Shown piece after piece: positions 1 to 9,870 of a stretch of 64,000 nucleotides of DNA; position 1 is the stretch's first letter, and each line of letters opens with the position of its first letter. The position numbers and the translations under genes are program-made. The stretch comes from Siphonodentalium dalli. Its lineage: Eukaryota > Mollusca > Scaphopoda > Gadilida > Siphonodentaliidae. The stretch spans positions 181,337,122 to 181,401,121 of the forward strand of contig CP136069.1 in NCBI GenBank assembly GCA_032622095.1, in the 5' to 3' direction. A model generated the notes under the pieces. It did no database searches. It had not been told where the DNA came from and saw only the letters and a program-made list of their open reading frames with translations.

Positions 1-480
1 CAAAACTACGATAATACGTGTTCTAACCAATTAAGTTTGAATTCAGCAAGAGAAAAAACTTTTTCGCGTCATTTTTATAAGTACGCAAAATTGCATATAG
101 CGCATGCGCGAAACTTAAATTTTACTTCCGTCCAGAAAAAGACAGAACGATGAGGCTGAAAGTAACTTCACAGGAATACAATTTTGCGCATGCGCATAAC
201 GCAACACCCTGTGCCATGTACTATTAAGTGCCAACCATAATAATCCGAGGTGGCGATTTTCAACTTTGTTTGAATAGCATCACTTGCCTAACAACCGTCT
301 GCGAGCAACGTTGTTTCTGATTGGTTAAGACAAACGCGATTATCCAATCGCTGCATATGTGGCTTGGGAAGACGAGTTCAAAGTTCAAAGTGTGTGTCGG
401 GGTCATGATATATTTTTAGAATCTTATTTTTCGTTTAACAGTATTGCAGATCCCGCAATGCTCTCCCAGCGTCGAGTGCG
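1..480. promoter_or_regulatory. possible promoter-like region (NRF-1-like palindromes, CCAAT boxes, DR1)
   Basis: Two copies of the palindrome GCGCATGCGC lie at 100-110 and 185-196, the second as TGCGCATGCGCA, which matches the NRF-1 consensus. A GATTGG (319-324) and a CCAATC (344-349) give two opposed CCAAT boxes, and AGTTCAAAGTTCA at 375-387 is a direct repeat with one-base spacing of the HNF4/RXR type. I see no open frame attached to it on either side. Caution: GCGCATGCGC also occurs inside the LINE-like repeats at 31.7-32.5 kb, so these sites may be repeat-derived. The function is inferred from motifs only. Confidence 0.25.
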
Positions 481-486
481 TACGCC

Positions 487-569
487 CAGTACCAACTAAA
501 GCCCACCGCTCCGCCCCTGCGGGGCGGAGCGTACGTGGGCTTATTATTTTCACCAGTAGCCTGGTACTG
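487..569. repeat. GC-rich hairpin (short palindromic element)
   Basis: A perfect 10-bp stem, GCTCCGCCCC (508-517) with GGGGCGGAGC (521-530), has a 3-nt loop. It is flanked by GCCCAC/GTGGGC (501-506 and 535-540) and by CAGTACCA/TGGTACTG (487-494 and 562-569). It stands out from the AT-rich surroundings. It may be a degenerate small foldback transposon; no target duplication is clear. Confidence 0.5.
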
Positions 570-1440
570 TGATAGAGCAGCATTGTGAATCATTATAAAT
601 TACACCATATTGCATTATTGCTATTATTATTTACATGTGCAATCACACAATATATTATGCCCAAACAAATTGTTAATGCGCTCTATAGTTGCATGTATGC
701 ACACATGGCATGAGCCAGTTAATTTGTTTCATAACATGGCATTAGCAAATACTGAATACTGTTAGATCCAACACTAGTCATGATTAAACGATTAAATGAA
801 ATGAATATCACATCTGAACCAAGTAAATTTACTAGACTTAATTGATGAAAAGATATATTTGCACACGTGACAAGTATTACAATTTACTGTATATATGTTA
901 TAATATACTGTCTTTGCATGTCAAATGTAATGACGTTAAGACAAAATAAAATTGAATTGAATTGAATTGTGTTGAATGGGTCACCGTGATTCACTCTCCT
1001 AAAAACATTTCCACCGTGTTGAGTGTTATGTTATCGCTCACTCTTTACATGCTGTATATAAACAAACGCTCGACTCATACTATGTGTGTTTTGAGGATAA
1101 TATGGCATTCATACTATCATTATAGAATAATATTAGTATATTCTTTACAACATGTTATAATTTGGTAAATTATAACATATAACGAAGTTCAACCGTACCT
1201 TTAACCAACAAGGTCTAAATGACATGGTTTCAGTAACAGGGCGTGGCACATACATTTAATTGTTATGTACATTTAATTGTTATTGTCCATGAAATATAAA
1301 CATCGATACATCACCATTGATACCAGATTTAAACCTGCACATTAATTACTGCGACGTTAGAATATACTTCAAAGTATCAACATGTGGGTACAATTATTAT
1401 CCACCTATAATCTAATTGAATATTCTAATTGTATATATAT
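570..1440. other. no gene seen; possible LINE 3' tail at 945-969
   Basis: AT-rich sequence without a supportable coding region. AATAAA at 945-950 is followed directly by three-plus units of TTGAA (952-969), the arrangement of a non-LTR retrotransposon 3' end with a microsatellite tail. The same tail type occurs at 19896-19920. The 68-codon open frame starting within the tail is not credible. Confidence 0.4.
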
Positions 1441-1499
1441 ACATATCATGGCCTTGGAAGGAGTGAGTTTTTGAATAGCGTAGAACGTTATTATCATAT

Positions 1500-2100
1500 T
1501 AAAATTGAGCGCCCCTCCCATCTTTCATCCAAATGCCACCACTTTGGAAGTATAGGTGCAAATAGGCGTTAATTATTATTATTTATTTTTTTTATCAATT
1601 TTGGTGCTAATCTCCCCTTCAGTGCAACCCTGGCTCAATGACGCCACGTTTGAAGCTTTAAGACAAACATAGTCTCCTGATATCATGGCATGATTATGTA
1701 TAAGTTTGGTTGTAATCGGCGACTAAACCTTGAATCATGGAGAAGAATGTATATCAATTTGGTGGAAATCGGCGCTAAAATATGTGTATTAATTTTGGGG
1801 CCCCTTTTCCTTCTGTGCACCCCTGACCCGAACGGCGACCCTTTTGACATCTTTAAACCACACCATTAGATTATGCATAAGTTTTGTGGAAATCGGCGCC
1901 TAAACGTTTTGCTACCCTCCCCTTTCTGCCCCCGACAACAACAGCGTCACTTTAGAAAATTATAACCTGCACCATCATCGTCCTCGTAAAAAGTTACCCC
2001 TGTTAGACCTCGTTGGTGCCATCTAGATGATCCCCGGTAAATTTCCATAAAACACAGACAGGCAGACAAACAGAGAGACAGACATTCGTAAATAAATATA
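1500..2100 (+). repeat. diverged LINE-like 3' fragment with GACA-type tail
   Basis: The motif 'aagttt-tgg-aaatcggcgcctaaa' recurs in diverged form around 1590, 1700, 1760 and 1880. The block ends near 2041-2090 with 'aaatttccat' followed by an impure GACA/CAGA tail and AATAAATA. 'CAAATTTC..GGAAATCGG...ACAGACAG' is the usual look of RTE/CR1-like LINE 3' regions in invertebrates. No reverse transcriptase frame survives here. The family assignment is inference. Confidence 0.4.
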
Positions 2101-2184
2101 TAGATACCAACTGAATGGGAGTATCCACTTGTGTGTGTCTCTTCCGAGAGCTGTCTTTATAGAATTTAGGGTATATAACTAGAG

Positions 2185-2790
2185 GGACTCTAATGAGTCG
2201 CAATTCTATATGGAAGTTCTTAACCGAGTGCCCTTGACCCTTTACCCAACAAAACGGCCAAAAACGCCCAAATAAAGCTTCAACAGCATAAAATACCCTG
2301 TGCCAATGCATTCTCTTATATATGCGAGTCGACCATATGTCGCCTCGCATATATAAGAGAATGCATTGGCCTAACAATTTTTTATCATTTTTTGTAAATA
2401 AATGTTTCTTACAATTTTTAGGACATAAAATAAAAAACATCCATTACCCTGCAGGGAGCCCCACACATATATAGAAGCATAAAGAAGAGTGTCGTCTGCT
2501 CATGTTTGTCTGGGGCTCTGTATGGGTGAAATTACAATAAAACATTATTAAAATTGTAAAAAATTGTTAGGCCAATGCATTCTCTTATATATGCGAGGCG
2601 ACCTATGGTCGACTCGCATATATAAGTGAATGCATTGGCACAGGGTAAAAAAAAATCCCGACTGTTGGGTAAAGGGTTAAATCGATTCGATCTGAGCTTT
2701 ATCAAGGCTCGAATAGAATTTAGTGGACGAGCTTAAAACAAAATTCTTGTATAATTGTGACAAATTTGAAATCCATTGTATCATATAATC
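2185..2790. repeat. foldback element split by a MITE insertion
   Basis: The left half (about 2190-2233: 'gagtcgcaattctata...aaccgagtg') and the right half (about 2681-2775: 'cgattcgatctgagc...ggctcgaatag...tttgaaatcc') together resemble the intact foldback at 52290-52450, which has the same 'agtcgcaattctatacg ... aaccgagtgcactaaattcgatt' order. The TTAA-flanked MITE at 2238-2676 sits between them, so this is a nested insertion. Confidence 0.5.
2238..2676. mobile_element. piggyBac-type MITE with double-hairpin core (copy 1)
   Basis: The ends are CCCTTTACCCAAC (2238-2250) and its complement GTTGGGTAAAGGG (2664-2676), flanked by TTGA and TTAA. CCC...GGG ends with a TTAA target are the signature of the piggyBac superfamily. 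The interior carries two 69-bp hairpins (2302-2370 and 2571-2639) whose 27-bp arms begin GCCAATGCATTCTC. The second hairpin is essentially the reverse complement of the first, so the arm is present four times. There is no transposase; the element is non-autonomous. Just inside the right end lies 'aaaatcccgact', which is otherwise found in the TA-flanked relative at 51323-51782. Open frames over it are palindrome artefacts. Confidence 0.8.
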
Positions 2791-3078
2791 ACACATTAGC
2801 AAGGAAAAAACGATCTCGAAACACTGGGGTTAGGGTGGATACACACATGCATGTAATTTCTGTATGTAAAATACATGTATTTTACATGGTCACACCAATA
2901 ATTGACAACATTAATCACCTGCGCACGAGCGGTTCATTGTTAACAGGCCAGACAAGTGAGTAGTGATAAGCGAAGTCAAACTCTGTGCTATCAGGACATT
3001 TAAGGCCAGTCCAAAACATGTCTTCTCTTACGGATGCGGAAATTAATCAATTCTGTGTGATATCTGGCATTTTATTAA

Positions 3079-3471
3079 CCCTTTACCCAACAAACCGGCC
3101 AAAACCGGCCAAATAAAGCTTCAACAGCCTAAAATATCTTCGGTCTGTCTCAATAGAACCATACAAATATGGATATCATTGGAACCGGCTCCTTGACCAC
3201 ATTGTGATAGTTACAGTTATGCCCTGTGCCAATGCATTCTCTTATATATGCGAGTCGACCATAGGTCGCCTCGCATATATAAGAGAATGCATTGGCCTAA
3301 ACAAAAATTTTTTTTTAACACTTTTTACCATTTTTTCTTACATTCTTTAACAATTTTATAATTTTTAATGTGTTAAGCCAATGCATTCTCTTATATATGC
3401 GAGGCGACCTATGGTCGACTCGCATATATAAGAGAATGCATTGGCACAGGGCCCTTCTGTTGGGTAAAGGG
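3079..3471. mobile_element. piggyBac-type MITE with double-hairpin core (copy 2)
   Basis: A clean copy of 393 bp: TTAA target duplications at 3075-3078 and 3472-3475, and ends CCCTTTACCCAACA/TGTTGGGTAAAGGG. Hairpins are at 3228-3296 and 3377-3445. A left-arm segment of about 120 bp ('cttcggtctgtctc...' to 'ttacagttatg') and the spacer between the hairpins match copy 3 (5228-5618) and differ from copy 1, so two subfamilies are present. Confidence 0.85.
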
Positions 3472-3479
3472 TTAATGCA

Positions 3480-3808
3480 CGAACACGAGAAACGACACGT
3501 CTGACATATACAGGCTTGACATAGAACATTTTCGTGATGCTTGTTTGGCATGGGGTCTCGAAAGCTACAAATCGCTAAGGGACTTAGTTGAATGTATCGG
3601 TCGGAATAATCTGGGCAAGAAGGTACAATATAATATGTTTTACTTAAATATCTCATAGTTAGCCATCACCGCCTGGTAGCTTTCGGGATCATGCATAGCC
3701 CAAAGATGGGGGTCATATATAGCCCCAAGTCGGGGAAATCCTGATCCACCACTGCTATAAATATCAAGAGAGGAGTGGTAATTATTTAAATAGAACGTCC
3801 ACCATAAT
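3480..3808. other. no feature recognised
   Basis: Mixed-composition sequence between the MITE and a weak open frame. It contains 'cctggtagctttcgggatcatgcatagccc' with an imperfect repeat of 'atagcccMaagWYggg' at about 3695-3735. No coding signal or element ends were seen. Confidence 0.3.
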
Positions 3809-4222
3809 ATGGGTTATCTCACGAACAATTATTTTAAGTGGCCTGGTGACTGGGTCCAAGATAGCGGTTTTTCTCTACATTCCGACTTAATTGGAACTAG
3901 AACTCAGTGCGGTGAACACGTCGGCAATGATTGGGTTGTCAGTGGACACATTGTATGTATGATCCATGTAAAACGCCAAATACACGATAATTACAGAGAT
4001 TACATGCATGTGTGTATACACCCTAATATTGATTTTCTATCAAAACCATTTTACATCGATATCATTGTGCTAAGCTCCCATGTCACTGCGGGTGCCGATA
4101 ATATACACGTGCGTCTTACTCAAAATATGAGACCGGATTCTGGGGCTAATTATATTATATGTGATACAATAATATATTTGAGTCAAAGAGACCATGCAGT
4201 CAGTATGGGTTTCTGTCACTAG
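3809..4222 (+). CDS. uncertain ORF, 137 codons
   Basis: An ATG-started open frame of 137 codons whose product I do not recognise. It has no signal peptide, no transmembrane segment and no repeated motif. It is not part of a visible repeat, which is its only merit. Several chance or repeat-derived frames of the same length (134-145 codons) exist in this window, so length alone is weak support. It may be noncoding. Confidence 0.15.
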   Translation: MGYLTNNYFKWPGDWVQDSGFSLHSDLIGTRTQCGEHVGNDWVVSGHIVCMIHVKRQIHDNYRDYMHVCIHPNIDFLSKPFYIDIIVLSSHVTAGADNIHVRLTQNMRPDSGANYIICDTIIYLSQRDHAVSMGFCH

Positions 4223-4439
4223 GACAGGGGAAAACATTTTGCCGGGGTGGGTGGTTGATGGGACCAACAATCAATTGTTTCCGCAACTCATTTGTTTTCT
4301 TCTGCATGTCTTTTTGACTGTTTTTGCAATGAGTTTCGTTAAAACACCTTAGAATGTCACTATTAACATACATGGAAAATTTCATGATAATCAGACAAAC
4401 AGTATAGCATGTAGCCCATGCTAGTGGATTGAATTTTGA

Positions 4440-4690
4440 AATTCAAGATGACCGCTGGCAGCCATGTTTTTTTGGCCGAATGACCCCAAAATGACTCGTT
4501 CCTATTTACATGTCAATGTTAACATCCATGACAAATAGTATGCACAAAAATTCATATACAGCTGTTTACAGTGAATTCCCCCGCAAATCTGTTTAGTGTT
4601 AAAAGGGGGTGGGTGTCCAAAAATGGTCGGGAAAAAACTGCCGAAAACGTAAAAAAATTGGAAATCTATCTTTTAAAAACACTTTAAGTT
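4440..4690. repeat. fragment of GGGG..TCGGAAAAAA-type MITE family
   Basis: 'atagtatgcacaaaaattca', 'tacagctgtttacagtgaat' and 'gtccaaaaatggtcgg...aactgccgaaaacg' recur nearly word for word at 55575-55830. That second locus is a complete short element with TCGGAAAAAATT-type ends. Only the left portion is kept here. Confidence 0.45.
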
Positions 4691-5222
4691 AAAGGCACGT
4701 GAGGCCTTAGTTGTCGAAAATATTCATATTTGTTCCAATCACCGTAAACAGAAAAACATTAAAACGCATACAGTTTCGTTCATATCTACCATGACCATCG
4801 CGTAAACAGCATGTTATCATAAAGATTTACTATATTTTACCTAAGCAAGAGCCTGATTGTGTTACAGAAGACAACACAATGCTGCTGGCTAATCACACAC
4901 AAATGGCATAAACGCTCTTTATTCGTTCCATATCAGGAATTCACCCACAAAGAACGCTCTTTATGTTTACCATCATAATATAAACAAACACCAGAAAAGT
5001 AACTTTTTATGCTTTTGTTTACATAACAATGGTCAAAAATATGACAATAACATACTGTTTATGTGATATTCCTTATTTGTACACGGACAAAGTCTGTCTA
5101 CATTTTGTTGTTCTTTCTGTTTGTGGCGGTTTTTGACGGGTGGAAATATTTTCACAGGATACCCACCGCCAAGGACAACCGTACCTTTAAATATGTGCAA
5201 TGCCAGATATTTATAATGGGTG
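4691..5222. other. no gene supported
   Basis: AT-rich. The segment 4890-5010 repeats 'aaacgctctttat' twice and shares it with 56.6-57.5 kb. The minus-strand frame at 5033-5222 reads like protein for about 45 residues ('VVLGGGYPVKIFPPVKNRHK'), and the MITE copy 3 begins right beside it, but I could not join it to anything. Confidence 0.25.
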
Positions 5223-5227
5223 TTTAA

Positions 5228-5618
5228 CCCTTTACCCAACAAAAAGGCCAAAACCGGCCAAATAAAGCTTCAACAGCCTAAAATATCTTCGGTCTGTCTC
5301 AATAAAACCATACAAATATGGATATCATTGGAACCGGCTCCTTGACCACATTGTGATAGTTACAGTTATGCCCTGTGCCAATGCATTCTCTTATATATGC
5401 GAGTCGACCATAGGTCGCCTCGCATATATAAGAGAATGCATTGGCCTAAACAAATCTTTTTTTAACACTTTTTACCATTTTTTCTTACATTCTTTAACAA
5501 TTTTATAATTTGTAATGTGTTAAGCCAATGCATTCTCTTATATATGCGAGGCGACCTATGGTCGACTCGCATATATAAGAGAATGCATGGGCACAGGGCC
5601 ATTCTGTTTGGTAAAGGG
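5228..5618. mobile_element. piggyBac-type MITE with double-hairpin core (copy 3)
   Basis: 391 bp with TTAA on both sides (5224-5227 and 5619-5622). It has the same ends as copy 2 apart from a G-to-T change in the right end (TTTGGTAAAGGG). Hairpins lie at 5377-5445 and 5524-5592, the second with one change in the final arm (CATGGGC). Near-identity with copy 2 over the non-hairpin parts suggests both moved recently or were converted. Confidence 0.85.
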
Positions 5619-5622
5619 TTAA

Positions 5623-6120
5623 TAATAAATATTGAAACGTGCCTTGAAAAGGAGTTACACGTACAATAGACATTTTAGTTGTTGGAAGCGCTGCGGGAAG
5701 AGCTAGAACATTTTTAGGTGACATCAATCCAGCTTGGGTGAAAAACATGGTGTCCGCTGATAGAGCACATACCGCCGTCATACGTGTCCGCGACAAACTG
5801 AAAACTTTTAAAAATAGCTTATCTCAAGTTTTAATCATATGTATTAACTGAAATATGTAAATATGTCCCAGGTTGCGATATCTGGCATCGGCGCTCTCCG
5901 TCTGAAGTCGCAGATCATAACCATTGAGGTTATTTAGTTGACACAATCATGTTTTTTCATCACTGGGTTACTATTTCAGTCCTTATCAGTAAACATATTC
6001 AGAAACGACCTTTCGATTTAGAATAAAACAAAGTTACAGTTGTATAATTTTGCTTAATTTTTGGAGGTATCGCGGATCTTTCCCCCGGGTTAATAGCCGC
6101 CACGCGACCTGGTGTGATGA
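5623..6120. other. no gene supported
   Basis: A minus-strand frame over 5640-5796 is open and protein-like ('SADTMFFTQAGLMSPKNV...'), but it runs straight into the MITE and has no partner. The rest is AT-rich sequence up to the core promoter at 6138. Confidence 0.25.
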
Positions 6121-6137
6121 TCCGACGATAAGACCCC

Positions 6138-6170
6138 TATATAATCCAACGCAAAATCACTGAACGATCA
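6138..6170 (+). promoter_or_regulatory. TATA box and initiator of the small secreted-peptide gene
   Basis: TATATAA at 6138-6144 is followed 32 bases later by TCATTG, with the A at 6170, a good initiator at canonical TATA spacing. The predicted leader is about 56 nt and has no upstream ATG before the start codon at 6226. The pairing of a strong TATA box, a short leader and a signal-peptide start makes this the clearest promoter in the window. Confidence 0.55.
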
Positions 6171-6225
6171 TTGGTTCGACTCAGCTTTGTCACTTGCATA
6201 AACCGCTGCCAACATAACTACGAAG

Positions 6226-6315
6226 ATGAAGACAGTTTTAGTTTTAGCCGTGGTCGCCATGTTGATGGTGCAGCTTGTTCGGTCGGATGATAGCGATGAT
6301 GAGAGTAAACTCGAG
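6226..6315 (+). CDS. first exon of a small secreted peptide (signal peptide exon)
   Basis: ATG at 6226 opens MKTVLVLAVVAMLMVQLVRS, a lysine followed by a 17-residue hydrophobic core and a polar end, i.e. a textbook signal peptide. An acidic stretch DDSDDESKLE follows. The sequence then meets two possible donors: AG/GTTGGT (exon end 6315, phase 0) or TTG/GTATAT (exon end 6319, phase 1). Unspliced, the frame would stop at 6400-6402, giving 58 residues. The TATA box and initiator lie directly upstream. The product is a secreted or extracellular peptide; the family is not recognised. It might be a prepropeptide or antimicrobial-type peptide, but nothing seen decides this. Downstream exons are proposed at 11584, 18831 and 21509. 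Confidence 0.6.
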
Positions 6316-6584
6316 GTTGGTATATACATAACATGGGCTCAGAGCGGTTTTAAACAATATAGTACATTGTATGTAATGAGTGTGCGATTAGCAAAACACT
6401 AAAACACATAAACAATACTTTAAACAATAATCATTACTTAAATCATAATTATGGACGACCGGAAGTGTTGCTATGTCATTCTGAAATTACGTAAAACTGC
6501 AAATTGTCGTTAGCCACATCGCCAAAAACAACATGATTCATCTCGTAAATGTCTTAAAGACATATTATTAATTAGCTATAGGTT

Positions 6585-6705
6585 ATCGGCCGCCATAAGT
6601 AGAAGCTTCCCGCATCATACGTAACAAAAGTCGGCCTATAAGTGGAAAACACGACCAGTAAGTAAAAATAAGCGGCCAATAAGTAGAAAGGCGACCAATA
6701 AGTCA
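6585..6705. repeat. short minisatellite, unit ~17-22 bp
   Basis: About five imperfect copies of a unit resembling YGRCCAATAAGTAGAAA: 'cggccgccataagtagaa', 'cggcctataagtggaaaa', 'cgaccagtaagtaaaa', 'cggccaataagtagaaag', 'cgaccaataagtcaac'. It lies in the proposed first intron of the peptide gene. Confidence 0.6.
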
Positions 6706-6934
6706 ACGGTAAATTAAATGACGTCATACGTATTTAACTCGATCGGCAAAGAATATTGGGTCGACGGAAGATAGATTGCAGTTGATTTCGGATGAATTAC
6801 AGAGTCACTGTTTGGGGAGTAAATATTCATGTACGTTGATGAACTACATGTATGCGTATCAATATCATTCCCAGTGGAAACTGACAGTACTGTGAAATCG
6901 CTGCAAGTTCTTCACAAAGTTAATAAGAATAAAA

Positions 6935-8400
6935 ATTGCTGGAATAATTAATTTTATCACATAATTTGGCCATAAAAGCAGTTTCATAATTATCGGTAAT
7001 AGACACGTTTAATATCAGCGCGTGCGATGACGCCACGGCGTTCTTCAAATAACTTGCGATCGCTGTAGTTTATGATTGTTGTTTTCGATGAATATTTCGC
7101 GTTGCTTCGGGTTTATTTGATCATGTGATAAAAGGTATCTCACACTCGTCCTATTTTATACGTAATTTATCAACCTCGTCCTCTAAATTCTATTTGAGCC
7201 TCGGTAAACCTCGGCTCAAATCGAATTTAGTGAACTCGGTTGATAAATTCCGTATAAAATAGAAACTCATGTGAGATCCTCTATTTATAAAGCACAAAAT
7301 TTTAATATATTCATCATGTGAAACAATTATTGTCAATGTTGCTAATTAATAAAATACTTATTAATTGGTTGCTTCCACATTGACCGAGTTATGAGGCCTC
7401 GGTCTGTCGTATTAGCCTTCGGCCTGCGGCCTCAGGCCAATACGACAGACCTTGGCCTCATAACTCGGCCAATATGGAAACAACCAATTAATAACATATA
7501 TTATGGACTTGTTCGAATTCGTGAAACTGATAAGTTAGTACTCAGGTGCTATACCAACCGGGATGTTGCATTCTACTCGCCGAAACATTCAAAGAAATTG
7601 ACCATACAAATCCCTAGAAAACATCGTCTGAACTACACCCAATTGTAAATATTTACATCTCGATTCGGGACGCAACTATCGGCGATAAACTCACACAAAT
7701 GATTTCGACATTGAGCGTCATTGCATTTAATTATTATTAATATACAAGAATTGCGGTGTGTGTTGTCAATTTGGATTAATATTCGTAGAAATAACAACTT
7801 TGAGAATTATTATTCTCCATTTCTTAAATTGATTTTAATTAACAACACGAGGACCAATGTGACGTGGCAATATACGCCAGAGAAATTCACATATGGTTGC
7901 CATATTAAACAAATAATATATGAAGCACGTTCCCCCTAAGGAAGAAAGCAGAATTATATATTTCTTTTAGTCATATTTATACTGACATTTTAGTGCATGG
8001 AAATTAATAAATGTATGTTTGTCAATCTTAAGATTAATATTATATAGACGATCTCACACGAGTTTCTATTTTATACGGAATTTACCAACCGAGTTCACTA
8101 AATTTTATTTGAGCCGAGGTTTACCGAGGCTCAAATATAATTTAGTGGACGAGGTTGATAAATTACGTATAAAATAGAACGAGTTTGAGATACCTTTTAT
8201 CACATGATCAAATAAACGCGAAGCAACACGAAGTATTCACCGAAAACAACAATCATAAACCATAAACTTCAGCGATCGCATGTCATTTAAATAATGGCGT
8301 GAAGTCATCGCACGCGCTAATATTACACATGTGTCTTTCCAATAATTATGAAGCTGGTTTTGTAGGTTACTTTTGTGATAAATTAATATATTACCGGTAA
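6935..8400. mobile_element. large foldback element with ~350-400-bp inverted arms
   Basis: The arm at about 6935-7280 is the inverted counterpart of 8040-8400. Matched landmarks are GCGCGTGCGATGA (7018 on) with TCATCGCACGCGC (about 8307 on), 'gtttatttgatcatgtgataaaaggtatctca' (7109 on) with its complement (8183 on), and 'attttatac..aatttatcaacc' with its complement. Within each arm lies a smaller palindrome, 'tttgagcc-cgg-taaacctcggctcaaa'. Between the arms are the 7361-7492 palindrome and an AT-rich loop. There is no transposase frame. Outer ends and target duplication could not be fixed by eye. Confidence 0.7.
7361..7492. repeat. ~130-bp palindrome inside the foldback
   Basis: The left arm starts TTAATTGGTTGCTTCCACAT; the right arm is its near complement and ends at 7492. 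The centre is CCTTCGGCCTGCGGCCTCAGG. The arms are about 58 bp with few mismatches. It is probably a separate hairpin MITE nested in, or part of, the large foldback. The 85-codon plus-strand frame across it is a palindrome artefact. Confidence 0.7.
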
Positions 8401-8439
8401 TCATGAAAATTGATTTTACCTCTTTCAGTGGATCTTCAA

Positions 8440-9240
8440 TTCTTCACATTTAAAACGTGGATACACAAATAACTACTACAATGTGCATACTTTTCATTAG
8501 TATAGCTAATGCTAGTTCTGTTGTCCGCTTTGCTCTATAGAGCACGTTTCGTCCAGAGACATATTGTCCTGGAATGGTCTTTGGCACCTTTTATATTCCA
8601 TTTGACTTGCTATTTGCTATTTGACACGTTTGGCTGGTTAGGCACGGCCCGCTTTATAATTCAGTGTTATTCAATTTCAATTTAAATGCGGATACACAAT
8701 TATATTTACCGCAATATGTATACTTGTAGTTTATTCATAACATGTACATATTTATATCTAATGCTAGTTTCAGTTTGTCCGCTTTGCTCTGTAGAGCTGC
8801 TTCTCACAGGGACATAGAGTTCTGGGATTTTAGCAATATTTATTGCTCATATGCATGTTTTGGTCTTTTGGATATATATATTTAAAAGATTTTAAAAAGT
8901 TAATTAATTGAACTGATTCTTTGCTCCATTCGTTGAGGCTTTCTATTTGGGTTGGGTCTTGCTATCGGGCACGTTTTGCTCTCCGGCACATTCTGTTGGC
9001 TCGACATTTTGCTCATGCATGTAAGCACATTTTTCTGCCTTTGAGTTGGTTGCTTTTATAAGCACAGTTTTCTTGCTTCTGATCCAATTGTTATTCTATA
9101 CACAGTTTAACAAATATTTTGAGCCGCTTCCTTGCTCCGTTAGATGGAGGCTTCCTATTTTGAGTTGCTTCTCGCTCTCAAGCACGTTTTTGCTCTTTGG
9201 CACATTTTGCTGGCTAGGCAGGTTTTTTGCTAATTTATTT
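8440..9240. repeat. degenerate tandem repeat (~235 bp)
   Basis: 'acaatgtgcatacttttcat...ctaatgctagttctgttgtccgctttgctctatagagc' (about 8478-8542) recurs as 'gcaatatgtatacttgtagt...ctaatgctagtttcagtttgtccgctttgctctgtagagc' (about 8711-8798). Related 'gctctYNRGCACRTTTTGCT' segments continue to about 9235. Strongly diverged; no coding content accepted. Confidence 0.5.
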
Positions 9241-9277
9241 TACCCTTTTTTATTGTGTATTTGGGAATGACCATACA

Positions 9278-9870
9278 GATTTGGAAGGGGTTAATAACAT
9301 CGACCGTTGACGTGTCATCGAGTCAATATTTGGAATCACACTCCGGTGGTATTGCACTACCGCGCAACACCAAAATATACTGTCCGAAAACACACGAAGA
9401 CACCCCGGCTCCATATGTGCACCGGGCTCTCTTAATCAATATCGGCATTTGCGGGGTTAATAACACCGACCGGAGACGAGCGAGCGAGTAAAACTTTCTA
9501 GGTTGCCCTCAGGTGGTATATCGCTACCTTATAACGTCAATATGTAGTGTCCCATGTGGGCGCCCGGGCTCTCCCGGCCTGTCCCGGGTTCTTTCTGTTT
9601 ATATGGTATTTTACCGGATTTTGAGGGGTTAATAACACCGGCCGTGGGCGCGTCAGCGAGTCAATATTTGGAAGTCACACTCAGGTGGTATTATACTACC
9701 GTGCATCATCAAAATATACTGTCCGAAACCACGCGAAGACACCCGGGCTCCCCGAGCTAACTCCCTTAGCCAATATCGGCATTTGCGGGGGTTGACAACA
9801 CCGGCCGGAGACGAGCGAGCGAGTAAAATGTTCTAGGTTGATCTCAGGTGATATGTCGTTACCTTATGAC
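9278..9870. repeat. tandem repeat, 4 half-units of ~168 bp (337-bp dimer)
   Basis: GGTTAATAACAYCGRCCG starts copies near 9289, 9458 and 9626, and as GGTTGACAACACCGGCCG near 9790. Half-unit type 1 continues 'gcgagtcaatatttgga...ctcaggtggtatt', type 2 continues 'gagcgagcgagtaaaa..ttctaggttg'. Types alternate 1-2-1-2, so the present period is a ~337-bp dimer of a ~168-bp ancestor. The short frames over it are not credible genes. Confidence 0.75.

Noticed and set aside
2003-2440. 145-codon minus-strand frame
   Set aside because: It runs through hairpins of the MITE and a LINE tail; its peptide repeats in the other MITE copies in both orientations, so it is a palindrome artefact.
3315-3656. 113-codon minus-strand frame
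   Set aside because: It starts in flanking DNA and ends inside MITE copy 2; the C-terminal half is hairpin sequence shared with other copies.
5640-5796. Protein-like minus-strand fragment interrupted by MITE copy 3, perhaps continued at 5033-5222
   Set aside because: The two parts could not be joined into one frame and neither gives a recognisable family.
6168-6185. GGTTCGACTC, B-box-like, near the peptide gene start
   Set aside because: No cloverleaf can be drawn around it; the TATA and initiator context explains the region better.
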